DNA of 50,781 nucleotides, taken from Alteromonadaceae bacterium (GTDB lineage: Bacteria > Pseudomonadota > Gammaproteobacteria > Enterobacterales > Alteromonadaceae). Location of the stretch: assembly GCA_015487235.1 (NCBI GenBank), contig WFQC01000165.1, positions 1-50,781 of the forward strand, given 5' to 3'. The position numbers were made by a program, and so were the translations under genes. Positions 26,583-36,444 of this stretch are shown piece after piece. The stretch's first letter is position 1; each line of letters begins with the position of its first letter. A model generated the notes under the pieces. The model was not told the DNA's origin, did not search any database, and was given only the letters and a program-made list of their open reading frames with translations.

Positions 26583-26884
26583 GGTCCTGCACCTCTAGCA
26601 CATTGAATGATCATTTTTTCGTGAATAGACATACTCATACCATGAGAATACCCAAGAAAGTGAGAAGTCTCATGGGATAATACCCGCATCACAGATTCAG
26701 TATGAGTAAGTATAGTATTCAGATGATTATATGAATATGTAGATGGCTTATACAAATAGCTATAGTTATTTACACCATCTTGCACATTTATTCCTCTCAA
26801 CCAAACTTTATCAATATTGTCGACTTTAGGAGCTGCATATTTATTAGCTTCTTCAAAGGTTTTAAATTCTTGTGAGCTTAACAA
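26576..26884 (-). pseudogene. metzincin-like zinc peptidase fragment, 5' end apparently missing
   Basis: The frame encodes HETSHFLGYSH, a perfect HExxHxxGxxH zinc signature of metzincins, followed by a Met (SMSIHEKM) in a plausible Met-turn position. Only about 50 residues precede the motif, and there is no ATG or GTG: the frame can only begin at TTG 26884 or the codons after a TAA about 30 bases upstream. No signal peptide is visible. This suggests that the N-terminal propeptide and signal region were lost, perhaps with the change to hairpin-rich DNA at 26903. It could still be a short cytoplasmic protein if TTG is used. Confidence 0.55.
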
Positions 26885-26902
26885 GTTTCCAGATGCATTG
26901 GG

Positions 26903-26931
26903 AAGGATGGTTTAAATTACAAACCATCCTT
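26903..26931. repeat. 11-bp perfect inverted repeat upstream of the peptidase fragment
   Basis: AAGGATGGTTT and AAACCATCCTT pair perfectly around a 7-base loop. No T run follows on either strand. It sits just before the truncated peptidase ORF and next to a second nested stem (26932-27015). Confidence 0.6.
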
Positions 26932-26933
26932 GA

Positions 26934-27017
26934 AGGCTACGAGCCAGCCAAATCTCTTGATTAACTTGATTAAGAAATGTGATCAAGAGAGAGGCAAATG
27001 CAGCCTTAAGAGTATTA
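26934..27017. repeat. nested inverted repeats between ppiD and the peptidase fragment
   Basis: An outer AAGGCT/AGCCTT pair encloses TCTCTTGAT (26953-26961) and ATCAAGAGA (26982-26990), so the whole segment can fold as a long stem in RNA or single-stranded DNA. It lies immediately downstream of ppiD on the minus strand and may be its 3' structure or the scar of a small element. Confidence 0.4.
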
Positions 27018-27032
27018 TGTTATTTGCTTTAA

Positions 27033-28940
27033 TTAAAAAGTATTCGCTGGCGCTTTTACTTCTTTGCGAATAATTTTCGCATCAGCTTTTAAGGTATTAA
27101 TATAGCTTTGGTATGCTGACTGCGCTAACTGAGAAGTTATCTGCTGCATCACATTAGGGTTTGCTTGTGCTTCACCCGCTGTAACCGCCTGTACTTGTAC
27201 AACCGCTAAATCACCATTAGCAAGCGTTACCGTTGAAGCTGATACCTTACCTTCAACAGGGTGCGGTAATACAAAAGCTGCTTTAACAATAGCCGCATCA
27301 ACATCAGAGCCAAAACGAGCAACAGCAGATTTTTCAACAAACTGAGCATTAACGCTAGAAAGTAATTCATCAACATGAGTAGCCGACTTTAATGCCGCTA
27401 ACAATTCATCAGCTTTAGCTTGGGTTGCTTGGGTCGCTTTTTCGGCGATTAGCATTGCTTTAATTTGCTCTTTTACTTCTGATAATGGCTTAATTTTCGC
27501 TTCTTGATATTCATTTAAGCGTACTACAATCGCTAAATTATCATTAACTTCAATAACGTCAGAGTTTAAACCTTCTGTCAGTACGACGTCAGAAAAAATA
27601 GCATCAATAACCTTAGCATTGTCAAAAGGAGCAGGGTTACCCGCACGTTTTAACCATGTAGATGTTTGTACTTCTGCATTAACTGCACCTGCAGCATCAT
27701 CTAAGCTATCTGGATATTCAAAACTTACCTGCGCCAATTGTTGTTGTAATTCAAAAAACTTTTCTTGGGCTTTTTCTTTCGCTAGTTTTTCTTTTAATTC
27801 ATCTTTAACTTCGGCTAAAGGCTTAATTTTTTCTGCTTTTAAATCAGTTAATTTAATCAGGTGGAAGCCAAAGCTCGATTTAACTACATCACTTACTTCA
27901 CCAACTTCTTTTAATGCAAAAGCAGCTTCATCAAAGGCTTCATCCATTGAGCCTTTCTCGATCCAATCTAGATCACCCCCATTTTCACCACTTAAGGTAT
28001 CAGCCGAGTTTTCTTGGGCAAGTTTAGCAAAATCTTCTCCTTGCTTTATTTTGGCCAATAAGGCTTCTGCTTGTTTTTTCGCAGCGTCTTCATCATCACC
28101 AAACTCGATCAAAATATGCGCTATACGGCGCTGCTCTGGTTGGGTATAACGTGCAATATTCTCTTGATAATAATTTTTGATATCATCTTCTGTTATTTGT
28201 ATACCTTTACTTAACTTATCTGCATTTAAGGCAATATAATCAACCTTGACCTGCTCTTGTGTTTGAAAACGATCTTGGTGAGTTTGGTAATAGGTTTTTA
28301 CTTCATCGTCTGATACCTCAACTTTTTCTTTAAATTGAGCAGCACCAATAACAGCAAAACGAATATCTCGTAATTGATTTTGTAAACTTTGCAGCAAATT
28401 AGCTTGGTAAGGCGTACTAAATTCAGTTGCAACCAAGGTTTGCGTTAATTGGCGGCGGATCATTTCTGTACGTAAGTAATCACGAAAGTCTGATGATTGA
28501 AAAAAGCCTGATTGCTGAATAACAGCTAAGTAGCGGTTATTATCAAATTTACCGTCAACTTGAAATTCAGGCATTTTACGAATAATTTCTTTTAAGCGAG
28601 CATCTGATACGCGTATACCTAATTCATTCGCATTTTGATCTAATAATTTTTCATTAATTAAATTTTCTAGAACGCTATTACGTAAATTGGCCATATATTC
28701 TGGATTGGCTGCCAATGTGTCAAACATCTCACCAAATTGCTGTTGCATACGACGACGTTGAGCTTGATAGGCTTGTTCAAAGGTTTGTAGTGATATTTTC
28801 TCACCATTAACTTCTGCTACCGAAGTATCAACCGAGTTGGTATAGCTACCAATACCAGCTACAGCAAAGGTTAAAATAACTAATCCTAAAATAACTTTTG
28901 CAATAGTACCTTGGGAGTTTTCTCTAATATTTTCTAACAT
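27033..28940 (-). CDS. ppiD: peptidylprolyl isomerase PpiD
   Basis: This 635-residue periplasmic chaperone is anchored by one N-terminal helix (about 14-34) and works next to the SecYEG translocon on emerging outer-membrane and periplasmic proteins. A SurA-like N-terminal domain (VAEVNGEKISLQTFEQAYQAQRRRMQQQFG) is followed by a parvulin domain around 265-360 (RRIAHILIEFGDDEDAAKKQAEALL, then FGFHLIKL), and a helical C-terminal part. It follows hupB as in E. coli, with a strong terminator between them. Confidence 0.95.
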   Translation of the reverse strand: MLENIRENSQGTIAKVILGLVILTFAVAGIGSYTNSVDTSVAEVNGEKISLQTFEQAYQAQRRRMQQQFGEMFDTLAANPEYMANLRNSVLENLINEKLLDQNANELGIRVSDARLKEIIRKMPEFQVDGKFDNNRYLAVIQQSGFFQSSDFRDYLRTEMIRRQLTQTLVATEFSTPYQANLLQSLQNQLRDIRFAVIGAAQFKEKVEVSDDEVKTYYQTHQDRFQTQEQVKVDYIALNADKLSKGIQITEDDIKNYYQENIARYTQPEQRRIAHILIEFGDDEDAAKKQAEALLAKIKQGEDFAKLAQENSADTLSGENGGDLDWIEKGSMDEAFDEAAFALKEVGEVSDVVKSSFGFHLIKLTDLKAEKIKPLAEVKDELKEKLAKEKAQEKFFELQQQLAQVSFEYPDSLDDAAGAVNAEVQTSTWLKRAGNPAPFDNAKVIDAIFSDVVLTEGLNSDVIEVNDNLAIVVRLNEYQEAKIKPLSEVKEQIKAMLIAEKATQATQAKADELLAALKSATHVDELLSSVNAQFVEKSAVARFGSDVDAAIVKAAFVLPHPVEGKVSASTVTLANGDLAVVQVQAVTAGEAQANPNVMQQITSQLAQSAYQSYINTLKADAKIIRKEVKAPANTF

Positions 28941-29078
28941 CTTGTTCTCTTTTAGAGGCTTATTGATTTAAACCGCGCCAATAAACAATTTATTGAGCAC
29001 GTAAATACATTATTAAAATTTTGCGAGATTTTAGCAGAATAAATCATCAGCTTGAAGCTTTGATGAATTTATAAAATG

Positions 29079-29105
29079 AAAAAACCACCGCAAAGGTGGT
29101 TTTTT
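29079..29105 (-). terminator. rho-independent terminator after hupB
   Basis: AAAAAACCACC (29079-29089) and GGTGGTTTTTT (29095-29105) pair over 11 bp with a 5-base loop. On the minus strand it ends in six T about 22 bases beyond the hupB stop. The symmetric tails mean it would also work on the plus strand. Confidence 0.88.
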
Positions 29106-29126
29106 ACCAACGACAATTAAATTGTA

Positions 29127-29402
29127 TTAGCCGTTACAAGCATCTTTTAATGCTTTACCTGCTTTAAACGCAGGGATCTTAGCAGCAGCAATCTCAATTG
29201 TTGCACCCGTTTGTGGATTACGGCCTGTACGTGCAGCACGATCACGTACAGAGAAAGTACCAAAACCAACCAATGCTACTTGGCCGCCGTCTTTTAACTC
29301 ATCAGTAACCGCTTCAATAAATGAATCTAGTGCACGACCAGCCGCAGCTTTAGAAATATCAGCGCCAGCAGCAATTTTCTCGATTAGTTGAGACTTATTC
29401 AC
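29127..29402 (-). CDS. hupB: DNA-binding protein HU-beta
   Basis: This 91-residue HU-family protein bends and compacts DNA as a dimer. The arm sequence ([42 protein letters not shown]) holds the conserved RxGRNPQTG core and Pro that intercalates into DNA. It lies between lon and ppiD, the conserved lon-hupB-ppiD order, which favours HU-beta over HU-alpha. It has its own terminator. Confidence 0.95.
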   Translation of the reverse strand: MNKSQLIEKIAAGADISKAAAGRALDSFIEAVTDELKDGGQVALVGFGTFSVRDRAARTGRNPQTGATIEIAAAKIPAFKAGKALKDACNG

Positions 29403-29665
29403 AGTGTCTTCCCCTTCATTTGTTATTATTCAGCGCTATCTATCATTGTTAGCGTTCTGTAGAAACACTTTTATAGCAAGCTTCCTTTTGAACTTCAAGC
29501 GCTGTGTTAAAGAAATCAATATTAAAAATATTATTTGCTCTGCCCCTTTGTTCTAAGGGGCTCAAGCTTATTAGCGTAGTTAACTTATCACAGTTTCAGC
29601 GTTTGAAAAGCGAAATTTGACTTTTTTTTCAAATATTTTGCTTTTTTCTCACTTTTTTAGCTAAA

Positions 29666-32023
29666 TTAGGCTGATTTTTCTTCAATTTGCCACTTTTCAG
29701 GAGGTTGCTCAAGGGCAAGAGTTAGCACTTCATCGATCCATTTTACTGGATGAATGGCTAAATCAGCCTTCACATTATCCGGAATTTCTTGTAAATCGCG
29801 CTCATTTTCATGAGGAATAATCACTGTTTTAATACCACCACGATGCGCTGCCAATAATTTTTCTTTTAGCCCGCCAATAGCAAGTACTTCACCACGCAAG
29901 GTTATTTCACCCGTCATAGCGACATCAGCTCGCACAGGGTTACCTGTTAAACTTGAAACTAACGCAGTACACATACCAATACCTGCACTCGGGCCATCTT
30001 TAGGAGTAGCGCCTTCTGGCACATGCACATGAATATCACGTTTTTCATAAAAATCTTCATTGATACGCAGTTTTTCTGTTCGGCTACGAACCACAGTCAT
30101 TGCTGCTTGAATAGACTCTTGCATTACATCACCTAATGAACCGGTATAGGTTAATTTGCCTTTACCGGGTACTGATGCCGTTTCAATGGTTAACAGCTCA
30201 CCACCAACTTCTGTCCATGCAAGCCCAGTAACAAGCCCAACACGATTTTCCGTATCAGCTTTGCCATAGTCATAACGTTGCACCCCTAGATAATCTGATA
30301 AATTATCTTGATTGATGGTGACTTTCTTCAGTTTTTTATCTAATAAGATGTTTTTAACCGCTTTACGGCATAATTTTGATATTTCACGCTCAAGGCTACG
30401 CACACCTGCTTCACGAGTGTAATAACGAATAATACCAATAATGGCACTATCTTCTATTTCAATTTCATCTTGCTTTAAGCCGTTACGTTCTATTTGCTTA
30501 GCGACTAGGTGTCGGCGGGCAATATTTAGTTTTTCATCTTCGGTATAGCCAGATAAACGGATAACTTCCATGCGATCGAGTAACGGGCCAGGAATATTCA
30601 TACTGTTTGAAGTTGCAACAAACATCACGTCTGAAAGATCATAGTCAACTTCCAAGTAGTGATCGTTGAAGCTATTATTTTGTTCAGGATCAAGTACTTC
30701 AAGTAAGGCCGAGGCAGGATCACCACGCATATCTGATGACATTTTGTCAATTTCATCGAGCAAAAATAGCGGGTTTTTCACCCCTACTTTGGCCATTTTT
30801 TGAATGAGTTTACCCGGTAATGAACCAATATATGTACGACGATGACCACGTATTTCCGCTTCATCTCGAACACCACCTAATGCCATACGAACATATTTAC
30901 GCCCCGTAGCTTTAGCAATAGATTGCCCTAAAGATGTTTTACCAACCCCCGGAGGTCCAACAAGACACAATATTGGCCCTTTTAATTTATTCACTCGTTG
31001 CTGTACTGCTAAATACTCTAAAATACGCTCTTTTACTTTTTCAAGACCGTAATGATCTTTCTCAAGAATTTTTTCTGCACTGGCTAAATTCTTTTTCAGT
31101 TTACTGCGTTTTTTCCATGGCACATTAAGCATCCAGTCAATGTAACTGCGTACAACGGTTGCTTCTGCAGACATAGGTGACATCATTTTTAATTTTTGCA
31201 GCTCTGCTAGCGTTTTTTCTTGCGCTTCTTTTGGCATATGAGCATCATTAATGCGCTGCGTAAATTGCTCAACTTCATCAGGAACATCATTACCGTCATT
31301 TAGCTCTTTTTGAATCGCTTTCATCTGCTCATTGAGATAATACTCACGCTGACTTTTTTCCATTTGTTTTTTAACGCGCGTGCGAATTTTTTTCTCAACT
31401 TGCAATAAGTCTATTTCACCTTCCATCAGCGCCATTAAATATTCGAGGCGTTCAGTAATGTTGTTGATTTCAAGTACTTTTTGCTTGTCGGCAAGTTTCA
31501 AAGGCATGTGTGCAGCCATGGTATCGGCAAGCTGCTCTGCATCATCAATACCAGAAACAGAGGTCAATACCTCGGGTGGAATTTTCTTGTTTAACTTTAC
31601 ATAACCCTCAAATTGGGCAATAGCTGAACGAATTAACACTTCTTCAGTATCTTCATTAACGGGCTCTGCTTGTAGTAATTCAACATTAGCAGCAAAGTAG
31701 TCATCGGTTTTGGTAAATTCTTTAATAGCCGCACGACGAGCTCCTTCAACGAGTACTTTGACCGTACCATCGGGTAACTTTAGCATTTGTAAAATAGTGG
31801 CAATGGTACCAGTGAAATAAACATCTTCTGCACTTGGGTCATCAATTGAAGCATCTTTTTGCGCAATAAGAAAAACTTGTTTATCTCCTTCCATTGCCAA
31901 ATCTAAACTACGAATTGATTTCTCACGCCCTACAAATAAAGGAATAACCATTTGTGGGTAAACCACAACATCTCGTAATGCGAGAACAGGAATTTCAACA
32001 ATGCCAGCTTGTTCTTGAGTCAT
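29666..32023 (-). CDS. lon: ATP-dependent protease Lon
   Basis: This 785-residue protein degrades damaged and short-lived regulatory proteins. The N-terminal substrate domain (about 10-200) is followed by a long coiled coil, an AAA+ domain with Walker A GPPGVGKT (356-363) and Walker [10 protein letters not shown], and the C-terminal protease domain with the catalytic Ser in DGPSAGIGM and Lys in [15 protein letters not shown] good sigma-32-like promoter lies about 50-75 bases upstream, in line with heat-shock control. Confidence 0.98.
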   Translation of the reverse strand: MTQEQAGIVEIPVLALRDVVVYPQMVIPLFVGREKSIRSLDLAMEGDKQVFLIAQKDASIDDPSAEDVYFTGTIATILQMLKLPDGTVKVLVEGARRAAIKEFTKTDDYFAANVELLQAEPVNEDTEEVLIRSAIAQFEGYVKLNKKIPPEVLTSVSGIDDAEQLADTMAAHMPLKLADKQKVLEINNITERLEYLMALMEGEIDLLQVEKKIRTRVKKQMEKSQREYYLNEQMKAIQKELNDGNDVPDEVEQFTQRINDAHMPKEAQEKTLAELQKLKMMSPMSAEATVVRSYIDWMLNVPWKKRSKLKKNLASAEKILEKDHYGLEKVKERILEYLAVQQRVNKLKGPILCLVGPPGVGKTSLGQSIAKATGRKYVRMALGGVRDEAEIRGHRRTYIGSLPGKLIQKMAKVGVKNPLFLLDEIDKMSSDMRGDPASALLEVLDPEQNNSFNDHYLEVDYDLSDVMFVATSNSMNIPGPLLDRMEVIRLSGYTEDEKLNIARRHLVAKQIERNGLKQDEIEIEDSAIIGIIRYYTREAGVRSLEREISKLCRKAVKNILLDKKLKKVTINQDNLSDYLGVQRYDYGKADTENRVGLVTGLAWTEVGGELLTIETASVPGKGKLTYTGSLGDVMQESIQAAMTVVRSRTEKLRINEDFYEKRDIHVHVPEGATPKDGPSAGIGMCTALVSSLTGNPVRADVAMTGEITLRGEVLAIGGLKEKLLAAHRGGIKTVIIPHENERDLQEIPDNVKADLAIHPVKWIDEVLTLALEQPPEKWQIEEKSA

Positions 32024-32070
32024 GGGTAAGTACTCTCTAGGAAAAATGAAAAGCTAAAAATATAAAAGCT

Positions 32071-32098
32071 ATATGGGGATGGTAAAAAGTCTTTCAAC
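32071..32098 (-). promoter_or_regulatory. sigma-32-type heat-shock promoter of lon
   Basis: On the minus strand GTTGAAA and CCCCATAT are separated by 13 bases, a near-perfect match to the sigma-32 consensus CTTGAAA-N11..16-CCCCATnT. The -10 lies about 48 bases before the lon start codon. Confidence 0.75.
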
Positions 32099-32110
32099 TG
32101 ATAAAGACAA

Positions 32111-32143
32111 AAAAAGCCAAACGAATTACTCGCTTGGCTTTTT
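32111..32143 (-). terminator. rho-independent terminator after clpX
   Basis: AAAAAGCCAA (32111-32120) and TTGGCTTTTT (32134-32143) pair over at least 10 bp. On the minus strand the stem runs into seven T, 26 bases after the clpX stop codon, isolating lon from the clp transcript. Confidence 0.85.
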
Positions 32144-32168
32144 ATATATGATAGTTTCGTCAATAAAA

Positions 32169-33446
32169 CTACTCAGATGCAGCCATGTCTTGCTGGGTTT
32201 GATAAATAATAATAGGCTTAGACTCACCCTTTATTACGGCTTCATCAATAACAACCTTAGCAACATTTTCCATTGATGGTAGTTCATACATGGTATCAAG
32301 TAAAACACCTTCAACAATAGAACGTAAGCCTCGAGCCCCTGTTTTTCTTTCCATCGCTTTTCGTGCTATGGCGTGTAAAGCATCTTTTCTAAACTCAAGC
32401 TCAACACCTTCCATATCAAACAAGGCAACAAATTGCTTGGTTAAAGCATTTTTAGGCTCTTGTAGTATTTGAATTAATGCATCTTCATCAAGTTCTGTCA
32501 GTGTTGCTACCACAGGCAAGCGCCCAATAAATTCAGGAATAAGACCATATTTCACTAAATCTTCAGGCTCAACATCTTGAAAACGCTCAGTTAAGGTTTT
32601 ATTGCTGTCGCTGTCTTTAACTTCAGCCCCAAAACCAATACCGGTTCCTGTTTGGCAACGCTGTTCAATCACCTTATCTAGCCCAGCAAAAGCACCACCA
32701 CAAATAAAGAGAATTTTAGACGTATCTACTTGTAAAAACTCTTGTTGTGGGTGCTTACGCCCACCTTGCGGCGGCACAGAAGCAATAGTACCTTCAATTA
32801 ATTTTAATAAGGCTTGCTGAACACCTTCACCCGATACATCACGCGTAATTGAAGGGTTTTCTGATTTACGTGAAATTTTATCTATTTCATCAATATAAAC
32901 AATGCCACGTTGAGCTTTTTCTACATCGTAGTCACATTTTTGTAGCAACTTTTGAATGATATTTTCAACATCTTCACCCACGTACCCAGCTTCGGTTAAC
33001 GTAGTAGCATCAGCCATGGTAAAGGGTACATCAAGCAAACGCGCTAAGGTTTGTGCCAATAAAGTTTTACCACTACCTGTTGGACCAATAAGTAAAATAT
33101 TACTCTTACCTAATTCTACACCATTGTGCGCATCACCATTACGTAAACGCTTATAATGGTTATAAACAGCTACAGCCAATACTTTTTTCGCGTGATCTTG
33201 ACCGATGACGTAGTCATCTAAACTTTCACGGATCTCAATCGGCGAAGGTAATTTGTCATGGTCATGCTTAGGTGATATTTCTTGAATTTCTTCACGAATA
33301 ATATCATTACATAGCTCAACACATTCATCACAAATAAACACTGAAGGACCCGCAATTAACTTGCGAACTTCATGCTGACTTTTACCACAAAACGAGCAAT
33401 ATAATAATTTGCCATTATCACCGTCACCTTTTTGCATATCGGTCAT
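32169..33446 (-). CDS. clpX: ATP-dependent Clp protease ATP-binding subunit ClpX
   Basis: This 425-residue AAA+ unfoldase feeds substrates, including SsrA-tagged proteins, to ClpP. The N-terminal zinc-binding domain uses Cys17, Cys20, Cys39 and Cys42 (CSFC and CDEC). Walker A GPTGSGKT is at 121-128 and Walker B is [10 protein letters not shown]. The IGF loop that docks on ClpP appears as TGIGFGAEV. It follows clpP by 115 bases containing a nested hairpin. Confidence 0.98.
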   Translation of the reverse strand: MTDMQKGDGDNGKLLYCSFCGKSQHEVRKLIAGPSVFICDECVELCNDIIREEIQEISPKHDHDKLPSPIEIRESLDDYVIGQDHAKKVLAVAVYNHYKRLRNGDAHNGVELGKSNILLIGPTGSGKTLLAQTLARLLDVPFTMADATTLTEAGYVGEDVENIIQKLLQKCDYDVEKAQRGIVYIDEIDKISRKSENPSITRDVSGEGVQQALLKLIEGTIASVPPQGGRKHPQQEFLQVDTSKILFICGGAFAGLDKVIEQRCQTGTGIGFGAEVKDSDSNKTLTERFQDVEPEDLVKYGLIPEFIGRLPVVATLTELDEDALIQILQEPKNALTKQFVALFDMEGVELEFRKDALHAIARKAMERKTGARGLRSIVEGVLLDTMYELPSMENVAKVVIDEAVIKGESKPIIIYQTQQDMAASE

Positions 33447-33491
33447 ACGGTACCTCTAAACTAAAACTTAAATTCTAAATACTTTGTTACT

Positions 33492-33544
33492 CTTGGTATA
33501 ACTAAGCACTCTTTTATACTCTTAGTATTTCACAAAATACCAAG
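33492..33544 (-). repeat. nested hairpin between clpP and clpX
   Basis: In the transcript CTTGGTAT pairs with ATACCAAG, and inside it ACTAAG pairs with CTTAGT, making a two-part stem that fills half of the clpP-clpX gap. There is no T run, so it looks like a processing or stability element rather than a terminator. Confidence 0.5.
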
Positions 33545-33561
33545 ATCACAATACTGACTAA

Positions 33562-34215
33562 TTATTTGTCGATTCTTTTTGTTAATATGGCATCAACTAA
33601 ACCATATTCAACAGCGGCTTCAGCACTTAAAAAATTATCACGATCAGTATCTTGTGATACTTTTTCAAAAGGCTGGCCAGTGTGCTCGGCCATTAAACGA
33701 TTTAACTTCTCTTTAATATACAAAATTTCTTTTGCATGAATCTCAAAGTCAGAGGCTTGCCCTTGAAAACCACCTAATGGTTGGTGGATCATAACGCGAG
33801 CATTTGGTAAACAATAACGTTTACCCTTTTCGCCACCCGATAATAAAAAAGCCCCCATACTTGCCGCTTGCCCGATACAAACAGTACTAATAGCAGGCTT
33901 AATAAACTGCATAGTATCATAAATGGCCAACCCCGCCGAAACAGAACCACCCGGTGAGTTGATATAAAGAAAAATATCTTTCTCAGGGCTTTCAGACTCT
34001 AAAAAAAGCAATTGTGCAATAATTAAATTGGCCATATGGTCTTCAACTTGGCCACAGAGAAAAATAACGCGTTCTTTTAATAAACGCGAATAAATATCAT
34101 AAGAGCGTTCACCTTTAGCTGTTTGTTCTACAACCATAGGCACCAAAGCACTCTCTATTTCTTGCTGAGAAAGATTTGGGTTAATACCGCTTAAATGTTG
34201 AGAAGATGTAAACAA
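33562..34215 (-). CDS. clpP: ATP-dependent Clp protease proteolytic subunit ClpP
   Basis: This 217-residue serine protease forms the double heptameric chamber used by ClpX and ClpA. The catalytic triad is visible as Ser119 ([11 protein letters not shown]), His144 (VMIHQPLGG) and Asp193 (DTDRDNF). It has an N-terminal propeptide of the usual length. A sigma-32-like promoter lies just upstream, and trigger factor is the next gene upstream with its own terminator. Confidence 0.98.
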   Translation of the reverse strand: MFTSSQHLSGINPNLSQQEIESALVPMVVEQTAKGERSYDIYSRLLKERVIFLCGQVEDHMANLIIAQLLFLESESPEKDIFLYINSPGGSVSAGLAIYDTMQFIKPAISTVCIGQAASMGAFLLSGGEKGKRYCLPNARVMIHQPLGGFQGQASDFEIHAKEILYIKEKLNRLMAEHTGQPFEKVSQDTDRDNFLSAEAAVEYGLVDAILTKRIDK

Positions 34216-34256
34216 TGTATGATCCTTTTATCAATAAATGGAAAACCGCTCTTACT

Positions 34257-34285
34257 ATATCAGGTTAACTTATATTTATTTCAAG
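34257..34285 (-). promoter_or_regulatory. candidate sigma-32 promoter of clpP
   Basis: On the minus strand CTTGAAA is followed after 14 bases by CCTGATAT. The -35 is a perfect sigma-32 match, and the -10 keeps six of the seven... fixed positions only partly (two mismatches). The -10 lies about 42 bases before the clpP start. Confidence 0.5.
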
Positions 34286-34326
34286 CATTTGTTGAAATTA
34301 AGCTGTATAAGTTAAACAAACATAAA

Positions 34327-34357
34327 AAATGGCTTATATGAAACATATAAGCCATTT
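34327..34357 (-). terminator. rho-independent terminator after tig
   Basis: AAATGGCTTATATG and CATATAAGCCATTT pair perfectly over 14 bp with a 3-base loop. On the minus strand the stem runs into six T, 38 bases past the tig stop codon. Confidence 0.88.
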
Positions 34358-34394
34358 AAGCGATTGCTTAAAGCAATGTCAACAGAATCAAAGC

Positions 34395-35702
34395 TTATTT
34401 GGCTTCAGGATTCATGATGTCTTTAAATGTTGTTTCTTTATCAGTAACTTTAGCTTTTTCAGTGATAAATTCAACTGCTTGTTCTTCTAAAGCAACATTT
34501 TGCATTTGCTGATATAACTCTTGGTTATTTTTATAATAGTTGATCACTTCTTGCGGATCTTCATAAGCCGATGCCGCAGATTCAATTAATTCGTCAACTT
34601 TTTGGTCATCAACTTTAAGCTCATTTTGCTTAATAACTTCACCTAATAATAAGCCAATTTTTACACGTTTTTCAGCTTGCTCTGTAAACATTTCTGCAGG
34701 CAATTCTGGCATATTTTTAGGATCCATTTGGCCAGCAAAACGTTGCATAGCTTGTTGGCGTAAAACGTCAACTTCTTGAGCGACTAAGGCTTTAGGTAAT
34801 TCAACATCATTTGCCGCTAATAAACCGTCAATAACTTGCTCTTTAACTTTTGCTTTCAGTGCTTGTGTTAATTCACGCTCCATATTTTTGCGAACTTCTT
34901 CACGTAGCGCTTCTACACCACCTTCTTCAATACCAAAAAGCTTAGCAAATTCTTCGTTAATTTCAGGTAATACTGGGCCTTCAGTTTTCTTCACCACAAT
35001 ATCAAACTCAGCTTCTTTACCTTTTAAGTTTTCAACGTGGTAATCTTCTGGGAAAGTAACTTTAATAGTTTTTTCTTCACCCACTTTCATACCGATGATC
35101 TCTTTTTCGAAACCTGGGATCATGCGATTTGAGCCTAACTCAAGTTCAAAGTTTTCAGCTTTGCCACCTTCAAACTCTTCACCCTCTACACGGCCAGTAA
35201 AATCAATCGTTAACTTATCGCCTTTTTTAGACTTACGCTTGTTTTCTTTCCATGTTTGATGTTGCTTTTGTAAAGTAACAAACATTTCATCTAAATCTTT
35301 GTCTGTTACTTCTGCAACAGGGCGTTCTACTTCAATTTTTTCAATGTCTTTTAATTCAATTTCTGGATAAACTTCAAAAGTAGCCTCAAAAACTAATGGC
35401 TCGCCATCATTATTGCTTTTAGCAACAAATTCTGGACGTCCTGCAGGATTAATTTTTTCAGCAACAATAGCTTCAACAAAATTACGCTGCATTAATTCGC
35501 CCGCCACTTCTTGACGAACACCTTTACCATAGCGTTTTTGAATAACTGACGGTGGCACTTTACCAGGACGGAAACCGTTGATACGTTGGGTCTTGGCGAT
35601 GTGACGAAGACGATTTTTTACTTCAACATCTACTGTTTCGGCAGGAACGGTAATCGTTAAACGACGCTCCAAACCATCAATAGTCTCAACTGAAACTTGC
35701 AT
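34395..35702 (-). CDS. tig: trigger factor
   Basis: This 435-residue ribosome-associated chaperone has the N-terminal ribosome-binding domain with the signature GFRPGKVP, an FKBP-type isomerase domain at about 160-245 ([31 protein letters not shown]), and a long helical C-terminal domain that cradles nascent chains. It is placed upstream of clpP-clpX-lon as in most gammaproteobacteria. Its promoter must lie in the AT-rich 335 bases upstream. Confidence 0.98.
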   Translation of the reverse strand: MQVSVETIDGLERRLTITVPAETVDVEVKNRLRHIAKTQRINGFRPGKVPPSVIQKRYGKGVRQEVAGELMQRNFVEAIVAEKINPAGRPEFVAKSNNDGEPLVFEATFEVYPEIELKDIEKIEVERPVAEVTDKDLDEMFVTLQKQHQTWKENKRKSKKGDKLTIDFTGRVEGEEFEGGKAENFELELGSNRMIPGFEKEIIGMKVGEEKTIKVTFPEDYHVENLKGKEAEFDIVVKKTEGPVLPEINEEFAKLFGIEEGGVEALREEVRKNMERELTQALKAKVKEQVIDGLLAANDVELPKALVAQEVDVLRQQAMQRFAGQMDPKNMPELPAEMFTEQAEKRVKIGLLLGEVIKQNELKVDDQKVDELIESAASAYEDPQEVINYYKNNQELYQQMQNVALEEQAVEFITEKAKVTDKETTFKDIMNPEAK

Positions 35703-36037
35703 TTATATACCTCAAAACTTAGCGCTTATTACGCTTTTTATAACGCATCTATTTTTAGAAGATTGCCTGTAAAAGAATTTCTACTTTAGCTTACATTAAC
35801 GCGGGCTAAGCAAGCTCGGAAAATCCCAAAAAAGATGTCCTGATTAAAATAATGACGCAGAATTATATCTATGCTTTACGCAAGAGTCGAGTAGAACAAG
35901 CAATTAATTTTTATTGCGGTAAAAAATAGTGGTTTTTTGTCATTTTAATCGCAATAAATGATGCAAGATTAATTAAATACATTTAATTAAGTAAGCAGGA
36001 AATTGAAAGTTGATGCTAAAAGAAAATACAGAGAAAA
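35703..36037. other. intergenic region upstream of tig
   Basis: This AT-rich gap separates tig from the tRNA operon, both on the minus strand. It holds a widely spaced 9-bp inverted repeat (TTTATTGCG at 35910-35918, CGCAATAAA at 35950-35958). I see no convincing ORF. The tig promoter and the end of the tRNA transcript must both lie here, but I cannot place them. Confidence 0.6.
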
Positions 36038-36056
36038 TGGTCGGTGATGCAAGATT
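36038..36056 (-). repeat. 19-nt remnant of the tRNA-Pro 3' end
   Basis: TGGTCGGTGATGCAAGATT is identical to the 3' end (including CCA) of both complete tRNA-Pro genes at 36202 and 36532. The match then stops and the rest of the tRNA is missing, replaced by a palindrome-rich segment. It looks like a partial duplicate left by recombination, or an attachment-site-like copy. Confidence 0.7.
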
Positions 36057-36150
36057 ACTTCGTACATCCTGTACTTCGCCCTACGGGTCGCACCTTGTGC
36101 GTGCTAATTTGTTCCTGACAAATTAGTCGACTTGCCTCGCAAGTTCTTAA
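36057..36150. repeat. palindrome-rich intergenic element next to the tRNA remnant
   Basis: The element carries GTAC-ATCCT-GTAC, CTAATTTGT-TCCTG-ACAAATTAG (9-bp stem at 36104-36126) and ACTTGC-CTC-GCAAGT (6-bp stem at 36130-36144) in series. The base composition is clearly higher in GC than the flanks. Its form suggests a dispersed REP-like repeat. Confidence 0.5.
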
Positions 36151-36201
36151 ACTAACTCTATAGCTTATGATGACTTTACGGTAAGTTTTAACAAAAAAGA
36201 G

Positions 36202-36278
36202 TGGTCGGTGATGCAAGATTCGAACTTGCGACCCCTTGGACCCAAACCAAGTGCGCTACCAAGCTGCGCTAATCACCG
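36202..36278 (-). tRNA. tRNA-Pro (TGG)
   Basis: This 77-nt tRNA has acceptor CGGTGAT/ATCACCG, an anticodon loop TTTGGGT with anticodon TGG, a normal T arm (GTTCGAATC) and an encoded CCA. It is identical to the copy at 36532 and is last of the four complete tRNAs in the operon. Confidence 0.97.
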
Positions 36279-36284
36279 ATAAAA

Positions 36285-36360
36285 TGGGGTGGCTAATGGG
36301 ACTTGAACCCACGACAACCGGAATCACAATCCGGGGCTCTACCAACTGAGCTATAGCCAC
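36285..36360 (-). tRNA. tRNA-His (GTG)
   Basis: The acceptor GTGGCTA/TAGCCAC is followed by a C discriminator and an encoded CCA, and the anticodon loop is TTGTGAT. The base at 36361 gives the extra G at position -1 that is characteristic of histidine tRNAs. The D and T arms pair normally. Confidence 0.97.
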
Positions 36361-36367
36361 CACTGTA

Positions 36368-36444
<77 letters not shown>

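Noticed and set aside
27619-28149. 176-codon plus-strand frame opposite ppiD
   Set aside because: The Ser/Ala/Lys-rich translation mirrors the coding strand of ppiD, so this is a codon-bias shadow.
36038-36279. Integrated genomic island bounded by tRNA-Pro direct repeats
   Set aside because: The 19-base repeats are only about 165 bases apart and no integrase lies nearby, so no island is present now. Only the remnant is reported.
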